A stretch of 64,000 nucleotides of DNA. Origin: Petrosia ficiformis (lineage: Eukaryota; Porifera; Demospongiae; Haplosclerida; Petrosiidae). Shown here one piece after another: positions 11,350 to 22,400 of this stretch. A program made the translations under genes and the position numbers. The DNA is taken from the NCBI GenBank assembly GCA_947044365.1, contig OX345636.1:60701537-60765536 (forward strand), in the 5' to 3' direction. Every line of letters starts with the position of its first letter. The stretch's first letter is position 1. Under the pieces are notes generated by a model. It searched no databases. It worked only from the letters and a program-made list of their open reading frames with translations, and was not told where the DNA came from.

Positions 11350-12780
11350 ATACTACAATACATATGTATGTTACTATAAGAAGTCATAATAAACACTTAT
11401 GTAAACTACTATAAAGAATTTTCATGATAAGGTCTTCCCTATTAAATATAATAATAGTATTAGGTTGTATGTATTATACATTATGTCATTATGATGATGC
11501 ATATCAAAGAAAATGCTAATACTACAAATCAGATAAAGCACTGTGGTTTTATGATGGTTTAGGTTATATCGCTGTGGTTACTTTAATGAATTTTAATTTT
11601 AGATAGAAGTGCTAATTGATTCCATAGACGTCATGCAGTTGTTATGGTTATGACCCCAAACAGGGATCCAATGACAAAAATTGTTTTTACCCCTCATGTA
11701 TGGGATAATATACAGTTTAAAGCATTCGGAACATGGGCACTATGTGTTCTTGTTCCTCATGCTCCATGTTTTAAACTGAATATATCCCCCACACTTGGAA
11801 TATAACTATACTTATATAATGTGTATGTATTAGTAGGGTTTCATATGTTGAGGATGGAAACTGTCACTTCCATTACCAAAAGTATTTACTTTAAGAAGTA
11901 AAATATTGTATCATGGGATACTTTAAAATTGACTGGTGATGATCAAATGAATATTGCATTTAATATTATTAAGGGGTAATTTAGTTATTATTCTAGTTTA
12001 TAGGAATCATTTAAAATGAGTATATCTATATAATATATACTATATACAAGAAAGAAAGTATTTACTTCAAACAAACAATGGACAATATGAATCAACAATG
12101 TAAAATGGAATATTAATTAATAAGGAAATATAATTTTATATAATTATTAATGAAATGTATACAAGTGTAGCGAGAACAGTTATGATATGAGTTCTGAATG
12201 GATGAATATTGAATATTATTGTTATTGAAATTTCTGTGACTTTTGGATATTATCTTGCTATTCATTTTGATATAATCAATACATTAGTAGTATTGATGAT
12301 ATTATCAATTATATTGTATGAGTTATAAATATCATATTATATATAGTTCATAATCTCATCATACAATATTCATATCTTGTAAAACTAAGCCTTTATTTAT
12401 GAATTTTGGAGAAGTGACATGATTATCCTATCATATATCATTGGTTTTAATTGATATATCATAGTATCAGGACAGCTCTAATATACGAAGGTTATCTGCC
12501 TAGAAGTCATTATTATCATATATCACCTAATGAGATAATCATATCTCAATATCAAATGTATGAGGTATGTATCATGATAATATGTAAAGTTTATATAAGT
12601 GATGACAAGATTATAAACAAATACTTAATACAGTTAATTATAAAAAACTTGAAGACTATGTTATGATTAAATATCTCCTTATCATAACTTACCATATCAA
12701 TACACTATAGTATAAAGAGAAGGTAATTAATTGGCTTCCATTTATATATACTAATTGATTAATTGTTAGTAGTTGTTATG
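11350..12780. other. No gene seen
   Basis: AT-rich sequence. The interval 11700-11790 carries GTTTAAAGCATTCGGAACATGG and a partly inverted GCTCCATGTTTTAAACTG about 50 bases later. No coding signal is supported. Confidence 0.4.
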
Positions 12781-12819
12781 AAAAACAACACATGAGGTCT
12801 TATGTGTCACTCATGTGAG

Positions 12820-13375
12820 TGGGTATCGTTCTGTTCCATTACTTGTTCCATTTTGCGTTTCGTTCTGTGTTTTAATCATCTCTGTTAGAATGGGTATGCA
12901 TCTGTTAAAATGAGTATGGTCTGTAAAAATGGGTGTGTGTCTATCATAATGGGTATAAGTCTGTTAGAATGTGTATGTAACTATCTGAATGTATCTGTCT
13001 GAATGACTATGGATCTATCATTGCGTATGTGCATGTTAGAATGGGTACGTGTCTTTCATAAAGGTGTGTGTATGTTATGTGTCTATCATAATCACTATGC
13101 GTCTGTTACAATGGAATATTGTTCTCTCAATAGAGCTCAACTTTAAATGCAAAATGACATTTGTGGTTTAATGTGTCGTTCAGATGAGTGGGTGTGGCTC
13201 GATTCCGGTTTTTGTTTCATATTTCATTCCGTTCTGTGTTTTAGTCATGTCTGTTAGAATGTTTATGTGCCTATCACAATGAAAATGTTTCTACTACAAT
13301 GGTATGTATTATTTATGTGTCTATCATAATGATGTGTGTCTGTTACAATGGGTTTGTGTCTATCCCTTAATATCA
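12820..13375. repeat. Degenerate minisatellite upstream of gene A (TGTCTGTTAGAATGGGTATG)
   Basis: About twenty degenerate copies alternate TCTGTTAGAATGGGTATGTG and TCTATCATAATGGGTATG. A shorter version at 30575-30850 lies at the comparable place upstream of gene B, so it belongs to the duplicated 5' flank. Confidence 0.85.
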
Positions 13376-13699
13376 TTATATATATATATTATATATATAT
13401 GCAGAAACTGAGTGTAAATAATCAGATGTCACACAGTAGGCAATATTAAGAAGTCTGGTGCAAACACACCTACTATAAATACTGCAGTCTAGTCTTTAAT
13501 ACTAACTCGTTTTTTTTTCAGTTGGAGAACATCAGAGAGTTAGAATGCTCTCAAGAACATAGTGTGTATTAAAGATGATGGAACCAGCATGCAATGGCAG
13601 ATTCAGCTATGGTTATTTGAAGTAGCTCCAACTCAACTTGTCCACCTGGTCACAAATGATAAACCATGCCTACATGAATTTATTAACTTAAACAATTTT

Positions 13700-13930
13700 C
13701 GATGTGCTTCGTACACCAATCTATGGTTCGCGTAGGCCACCCAATCCTAAGGTCTGGGTGTGCCAATGAAAAATTTGTATATTATATTCCTGTGTATAAT
13801 ACATATAGTTTATGTTTTATTTCTATAGGTAAAGAGTTACATAAAGTTCAGCAACAAACTACAATAAACAACAGCAGTTTGGTACTGATGTGGCTTCCAA
13901 CCTTTCCTGATATGTTACATTTCAGTTGAG
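13700..13930 (+). pseudogene. Decayed terminal exon of an unknown gene upstream of gene A
   Basis: Sequence TATATTCCTGTGTATAATAC then GGTAAAGAGTTA and CAACAGCAGTTTGGTACTGA matches 30910-31070. In this copy the frame differs and closes at 13929 after TFPDMLHFS. Family unknown. Confidence 0.4.
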
Positions 13931-14253
13931 TGACTCTGAGACTGGATATAAGTCTAAAACTAAGTCATGTGATTTTCATGAGATAATGTGTGTCCAATGA
14001 AAATTATTATAGTCTTTTTAGTTGTGTAATTACATATTGTTGATTGTATAGTTTAGTTTAGTAGTTATAATTATTGTTTTAGTATTGAAAGTTTCAAAAT
14101 AATAATTATTCTTGAATTCTATGTTAATAATAGTTATTCAACCTGTTTAACTGTTTTATTAATCCTGTTTGATTATTATCTGACCTCTCAATTATAATAT
14201 AGTCATTAATTACAATAACAATTTCATAACATTGTCACATGCTATCATGTGAT

Positions 14254-14380
14254 CACTTAGCAACTAGTGTTGAGTCAACACTGGTTGCTAAGTGAAAACT
14301 TAAGAGCCACACCTTATGGTATGTAAAGAGTCAACACTTTTGACTCTTTACATACCACAAGGTGTGACTCATAAGTGTTT
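14254..14380. promoter_or_regulatory. Two adjacent hairpins just upstream of gene A start
   Basis: A 41-base near-perfect palindrome (14254-14294, arms CACTTAGCAACTAGTGTTG and its complement) is followed by a second inverted repeat (14296-14333 pairing with 14340-14380, arms around GGTATGTAAAGAGTCAA). They end about 15 bases before the ATG. The matching site of gene B (about 32841-32893) keeps only one arm. They could be promoter or 5' UTR structure, or a small inverted-repeat insertion. Confidence 0.6.
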
Positions 14381-14388
14381 GTCTCTCT

Positions 14389-14396
14389 CTATATAA
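14389..14396 (+). promoter_or_regulatory. TATA-like sequence at gene A start
   Basis: CTCTATATAATGG overlaps the initiator codon and recurs in gene B as CTGTCTATAATGG (32907-32918). Because it touches the ATG it is more likely a conserved start context than a true TATA box. Confidence 0.25.
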
Positions 14397-17300
14397 TGGC
14401 TAGTGAGTTATAAACACTTGATACATTAGATATTTTAATATGTAGTTATTAATAAACAAGTACTGGTTTGTGTATTGATAATATTATATAACATGTTAAA
14501 TATGTGTGTTAATTGTCATGTTATTATAATCATGTATTGATTGTTTATTATCAGGTGAATATCAGTTGGGATGGAGGACTGAACACTCCACTATAGTCAT
14601 TAATAATATCTTATATACTTGGGGAGGAAACCAGAAGGACCTTCCTCAAGTACATGACAATGAAGAGAAGAGGAAAATAACCCACTCTATTGATTTATTC
14701 CATTTACCTACTTTCACATGGGAGAGGAGGTCTACTACAGGTACTCCACCTGTAGGAGTGAGGATCTATGCTTGTACTAAAATAGACAATAAAATCTTCT
14801 ACTATGGTGGTAATTGCAAACCTGGTGATTGCCATCATAATAACTTATACGAACTCAACTCTCTCACTAACAACTGGAGGGAGGTGGTTAACTGTACTCC
14901 TGATAATGTACCAATGAAAAAGATCTACTGTGGCATGATATCATTCAAAATTAACAGAAAATATAATTTATTAGTTTTTGGAGGATTTGGACCAGTACCA
15001 ATCACCACTACACACTCCCATTCCCAGTATAGTCCTCCTAACAATCCAAATCGCTGTTATACAAATGAAGTACACATGATGTGTGTTACTACATCACCAG
15101 GTATTACATGACTCACATTATGTATTACATCATAATGATATCATGTATTTTCTTCAGGTCAATGGATAGTACCTGTCATAACAGGTACTCGTCCACCGCC
15201 ATGCGCCGGATTTACTATGTATACACTTCATAATAACCAAGGTGTAATGTTTGGAGGGAGTACTATTGATGAGACTGGTATACATCGTGTTGATGATCTA
15301 TATATATTCAGCTGTACACACAATACAATAGTGAGTTAATAATTGTTAAGTAAAGATTGTTCAATCCAATAAAATGTTTATAACATGAATATATGTATAT
15401 ATACTCAAACCAGACATATAAATTATAACTAGTAATATTAATGATTAATACCTGTTCCTATACTCCTGTTTCATCTAATTTACAGTAATCCTCACATCAT
15501 ATCTAATAATTATAATTATTAGAACAGATTCCACATTTCTACATAGTTACATGTACATAATGCACCTAGTTATGTAAACTTCAGATTTTATACAAATTCA
15601 GTTAAAAATGCGAAGCACTATGAAAATCTATCTGTTAACCTTTAAACCCCATAAGCGCATATTTGCGGAATTAATTAGTGACACAACATTACCATAAGCG
15701 CATATTTGCGGAATTATACCACACCTCGCATTTGCGCGTGCACTATAGAGATCTTTTGATATTTTTCTACAAAACTTTTACACAAGATAGTCTACTAAAT
15801 TTGCTATCAGACAGTTCAAATCTCGAAGCTATAAGTTGAGGGATTCCAAAGTTACGGAATTGACGAAAACGCTAAGTGTGGGCGTTGTCACTGACAACAG
15901 TACTTTCAAACGCTCGCCATAATACTTTCTTGTTGCTAACGAAGCATGATTTTAGTATCTATGGCTTTCTTAGAAGGTCTTCTGGCAAACTAAGTAAGTT
16001 AAAATTTAAAATGTGGAACTTATATAGGCGAGTATAGAAGTGGGCGTTACCCATAGACTGCTAAACTTTGAAGCACTCGCCTTAATTCTTCTTGGTAATG
16101 ATGAAGAATACATTTTATATCTATGGATTTCTTAATACCTCTTCTCTGCAGCAAAGCAAGTTAGAATTCTCAGTCTTATAAAATTTGAGAGATAATTATA
16201 GAAGTAAGTTATTAGACGCTCCGCTTAAATTTCCAAAAACGCCCACTTCAATTTTTGGTGTTTAAAAGGTAAAATGGTGTCAGATCAAAATAGAGATGTA
16301 GTAGACTAGTATTGGATTGGTATCAATACTTGCACATTACTCAATACTAGTAATTTTAATACTCAATATCCTCATTTATATACCTGTAGTTACATGTTCC
16401 TAAGTTATAATTATTATCATGTCTGAACATAACCAATATATATCATAGTCATACATTTCTTCATGATGTGGAAATTTTGAGTATATTTGTGTTTTGATAA
16501 GCAACCACAAATATTTGATAATGTGTAATTTTAATCACATGATTATTGATAATGTTATTATTATCAAACTGTTTACTCATAAAAGAGTACATGTTGTGTT
16601 TATTAGTAAATAATAAAAACTCAAAACTTAAATGAATAATCCACTTGCTAATCACACCCCTTCCCTTATTAATGAAATAATCAACTTGATCTAATTAGTG
16701 ATTGTTTTATTATGATTATTTATAATTTGTATTGATATTAACACATTGATGTATATTTGTATTACTAATACTATAGGATTTTCAGAAAGTAGTCAAATCT
16801 ACAGTGAACTGGCCTGAGAAGAGGAGTCTACATGCCAGTACTGTCATCAATACCATATCAAATAAAGTAGTGACTTCTCATTTAATGATATCAGGTGGAT
16901 GGGATGATTATGGTAACACACTAAACGACTTTTGGATAATCCAATTATCCAGTTTCATGTGTTATAAGGTAATGTACATCACATGACACATGTAATACAT
17001 TGTTATCTTATATATTAATTTATATTAGTATCAGTTTTGTTATCATCAAATATTAATATTTAAAATACTGGTATATCACAAATATGAGTTAAGTGTTATA
17101 ATTACTATTACTATAATTATTATGTAATCATAATTATTGTTTATATGTTAACATATTCATCTCTTCAGCTTAATCTACCTGTAGCTGTTATTAAGAGGTA
17201 TCACCACTCTATGACCACTTACGAAATATCTAATGGACATGTGTGGTTGATAGTCACTGGAGGATGCAGTGGATATGATCTATCTGCTAATACTGCTATT

Positions 17301-18213
17301 CCAGTAACTGGTTCTGATGTTACATATATTATGGAATTAGGTATGATAATTAATATACATATCATGTGATGTATTAGTGATCATTATCATGTTTACTGGA
17401 ATCACTAGTGATGTGTATAGTTTATGATATACAGGAATATTAAACTATATGATACTCTAGTTTCTGTGTATACAAGATAATAATCTAATAGTTGTATATT
17501 CACTGATAATTTCAAGTTCTTATCTATTCTGAGATATTCAAGTATTCTATGAATCATAAACAAAACCTAAGAGAACTTTTGAAATCAATCCATTTTCTAT
17601 TGTTTCTGTATCAAGAGACACACTGGTACTAGTTAATTACATTTCTTAGAAACAGTATAACAACCAACAACTACAAGAATGATAGGAATATAGTGTGTAT
17701 ATTTATGTATAAATGTATGTATGTATGTATGTGTTTATGTACATATGTACGTACCTACTTACATACACATACACACATTAATTCATATATACATACATAT
17801 ATACATCGTTTTTTCCCCACATTAGTCAGCACTAGATGAATTAACCACCACTCAGATAATACAAACTGGATATATGCTACTGAGACAGAATTAATTAGTA
17901 ATTTGATAAACAGCACTAAATGCTGTGTAGAAGCCAACCACCACTCTAAATATCTTGGGCAGTACACTGCGCACCTACATATATACATGTGTTCATACAT
18001 ACATACAGTGTACACACATACATACATACAGTACATATGTAAGTATGCTCTTACATATGTACCTAAGTATGTACATGCATACATACATACAAACAAACGT
18101 TGATACGTACGTATATACGTATGTATGTAAATTGGTATTTATATAAATATATATGTACTTATGTATGTATGTATGTATGTATGTATGTACATATATGCAC
18201 ATGTGCATTTATG

Positions 18214-18245
<32 letters not shown>

Positions 18246-19407
18246 AATGTATGCATGTATGTATGTATGTACAATACGTACGTACATATGTATGTTTGTA
18301 TGTATGTATGTGTGTGCATGTAGTATATATGTACATGTATGCATACATGTATGATTGTATTTATGCATGGATATATTTATTTACATGTATGTATGTATGC
18401 ATTATATGTATGCACATGTACATGTGTATGTTTGTATATGTATGTATGTATATATGTATGTAAATCTGTAAGTTTGTATATATGTTGTGTTTGTATGTAT
18501 GTATGTATGTATGTATGTATATACGTACATGTATGTATGTATGTGTGTATGTATGTATATATGATTGTACGTACATGTATGTGTGATGTATGTATGTATG
18601 TATGTATGCATGTGTGTATGTATGTATGTTTGTGTGTATATATGTACATGTATGTACATGTGCATTTATGTATATATGTATGTATGTAAGTATGTATGAA
18701 TGTATGCATGTATGTATGTATGTACGTTACGTACGTACATATGTATGTTTGTATGTATGTGTATGTATGCATTATATGTATGTACATGTGTATGTGTGTA
18801 TATGTATGTATTTATATATGTATGTAAATCTGTAAGTTTGTATGTATGTTGTGTATGTATGTATGTATGTATGTATATGTGTATGTATGTACGTATGTAC
18901 GTACGTATGTACATGTACGTACATGTGTGTATGTATGTATGTATTTATGTGTGTGTGTATGTATGTTTGTATGTATGCATGTACAGTACATTTCAAAAGA
19001 AACTTGCGAGTTTTGCGTGATAGCTCGAGAGAACTGCTAATGAACTCTAATTGTTTTTGCCGCTAAATTCTCTCGAGAATGTCAATTAGTCATGTGAGGT
19101 CTCTGGAGACACTCCCCATGTTTATATTGTGTGGTCTCCAAAGGGGTGGTGTGAAACCTCAATATTTTTATTTAGCAGTAATATTTCTTATATTAACAGT
19201 ATTAATAGTAGTATAATACATCGTCAATGCATGTTTTTGTCAATTTCTCGCGCATGATACTTGAACGTTTACACGCGCATATGCGCATTGCAAATATTGA
19301 AAACATTTGCACGTTAGCGTTCAATTGCGCGTGGCTCTCTCGTGAACTCGCAAGTTTCTATTGAGAACCACTGTACTTGTATGTACATGTGCATTTATGT
19401 ATTTATG

Positions 19408-19441
<34 letters not shown>

Positions 19442-22400
19442 TGTATATGTGTATGTATGTATTGTATGTATGTATGTGTGAATGTATGTATGTATGTAAC
19501 ATTGCATACTTACATATGTATGTTTGTATATATGTGTGTGCATGTAGCATGTTCTTATTTATGTGTGTGTATGTATGTGTGTTTGTAAGCATGTACATAC
19601 GTTGGTACGTATGTACATACATGTAGGTATGTATGTATGTATATGTATATACATATGTATGTATGTATATATATATGTATGTACATGTATGTGTGGGCAA
19701 GCAGTATGTAACTATGTATGTATGTATGTGGGTATGTATCTATTTATGTTTGTATGTATGTATCTATGTATGTATATATATGCGAATATACATGTGAATA
19801 TATGTACATGTATGTGTGTATGTATGTACATGTATGTATGTATGTATACATGTACGTACAGCTGTATATATGTATGTATGTCCATGTATAAGTATGTGTG
19901 TATGTGTATGTATGTATGTATATGCATGTATGTATGTAGATGCATGTATGTATGTATCTATGTATGTATGTATGTATGTACATTATGTATGTACATATGT
20001 ATGTATGTATGTATTTAAGCATGGTTGCATGCATGTACATACATACATACATATGTACATACATATGTACATATATAGATACATGTACATAAGTATAAGA
20101 GCGTACTTACATATATATGTATATACATGTATAAGTACATATGTACATATATGTATGTATTTACATGTATGTTCATGTATGTATGTATGTATGTTTGTAC
20201 GTATGCATGTATGTATGTATATAAGTATGTATGTATTATATGTACATAATAGTCACATATGTATGAATGTAAGTATATATGAATGTATGTGTGAATGTAT
20301 GAATTTATGTACATGTATGTATGTATGTATATATGTATGTACATCTGTAGTTTGTAATTATTGATGTATGTATGTATGTATTATTATGTATGTATGTGTG
20401 TATGTATATTTGTATGTATGTATGTATGTATATATGTATGTATGTAGGTACGTACGTACGTACATTTACATGTATGTATGTATGTGTGCATTAATGTATG
20501 TACATACTACATATATGTGTGATGTATTTATGTATGTATGTATATATGTATGTATGTATGTATGTATATATGTATGTATGTATTATATTATGTATAATGT
20601 ATGTATGTATGTATGTATATATGTATGTATGTAGGTACGTACGTACGTACATTTACATGTATGTATGTATGTGTGCATTAATGTACATGTATGTATATAT
20701 ATGTGTGATGTATTTATGTATGTATGTATATATGTATGTATGTATGTATGTATATATGTATGTATGTATTATATTATGTATAATATATGTATGTATGTAT
20801 GTATGTATGAATGTAGATATATTTGTATGTATATATGTATTTACGTATGTATGTATCTATATATTTACAGGTATATTCGTATGTATGTTTATATTTATAT
20901 ATATGTGTGTTTTTGTGTACATATATGTGTGTATATAATTATGTTTATGTGTTATTTAACTATATATGCATATTACTTATACCTGTCTCTACTTATATAC
21001 TTACTATAGTTCTGTAGTATTATATGAATATCTTGTCAATATTTCTATTTTGTATTTTCATAACATCTGATAAGTTGATTATCATTAAGTATTGAAACCT
21101 AATAAGTCTACACTACACATACATGTATATTGTGTAATATACATGTACTTGTGAAGACACACCTTCATTATTATAATACATGTAACTGTTATGTGCTATA
21201 ATATATTACAGTATGTATATTAGATGTGTGTTTATATATATATACACTGTAATATACATTATTATTATCATAATACATGTAGTGTATAGTGATGATGAGT
21301 GGATATTGACACGTATTTGGAATAGTGAACAAAACTGGTTTAAAACAGAAGAGGTGATAAAACGTGAAAAAGAAGTGAAATGGAGTATTGATATGAGAGA
21401 GAAAGATATGAAACTAACTTTATTACAATCTAGTGAATCATCTCTTAAATTCACAGTAGCCACATTGAACAAACGTGAGATAATATAATCACTTAATAAT
21501 AATTTATCATGTGATGCTTTTGGTTTAGAGCTGCAAGAATCTCAGAAGTTATTAGAAATACAAAAGACAATATCATTAGCTAAATCACAAGAACTGGAAG
21601 ACTCAAAGAAACGAATTATTCTTTTGAAAAAGACACTTACACACTTATCTACCATTTCATCAGGTTTATATTAATACACATATTATATATATTGAATATG
21701 TGTTGAATATTATATGTTTTCATTAGATGAGAAGACAATAGAAGATTATCAGAAACCTCAAGAAACAGAACTATTTGAAGAGAAACAGTCAAAACCTGTA
21801 GATGAGGATAAATCATTGATTAGTGATAAAACACTAATAGCACTGGAAGGTTAGTTAAGTATTCATAATATTATACATTATGATTAATAATTATATTATT
21901 ACAACAGAGAATGAGTCACTACAGAAGATAGTTATTAGTAAGAATGAACAAGTAGAGGAGCTACAGAGTATGTTAGAAATGAAGGAGGCAATGTTAGGGT
22001 CAATACAAGAACGTAAATCATGTGTTACTTTATAATTAACATAACTTCATCATGTGTTTTATTTGATAGAAACTGAGGAACTACAGAGTATGTTAGAGAT
22101 AGAGAGAGATCAGACGAAGCAACTGAAAGTAGAAATGGAGGAGTTCAAGAAGATTGAGGAATTGAGGATCTCCTCCTCACATTATTCAGAGGTTATCAAG
22201 TATCAGAGAGATGCTGCAGTTCAGTTCAGTTACATGATACCAGTAACAGGTTAATAGTTAATAATAATTCCTATTAGTTACTAGTATTTATTATTATATT
22301 TATCAGATCATCTTGATGGTGTACATGTGGCTGGAGAAACACTCTTCCTTATTCAAGGGGATAAACCCCAGTCCCTCAATTGGGAAGAATATGGCTTCAG

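Noticed and set aside
17755..21017. Many long open frames on both strands (Tyr-Val-Cys-Met and His-Thr-Tyr-Ile repeats)
   Set aside because: They are translations of the ATGT tetranucleotide repeat, which has no stop in several frames; there is no start context, splice support or homology.
21206..21472. Minus-strand open frame opposite gene A exon 21283-21474
   Set aside because: Shadow of the coding exon on the other strand; same for 22353-22655, 33421-33693, 43678-43869, 51927-52118, 54848-55123 and 56401-56637.
21486..21488. Nonsense mutation in gene A
   Set aside because: The TAA falls inside a 54-base GT-AG segment whose removal keeps phase and gives an exact full-length frame; it is treated as an intron.
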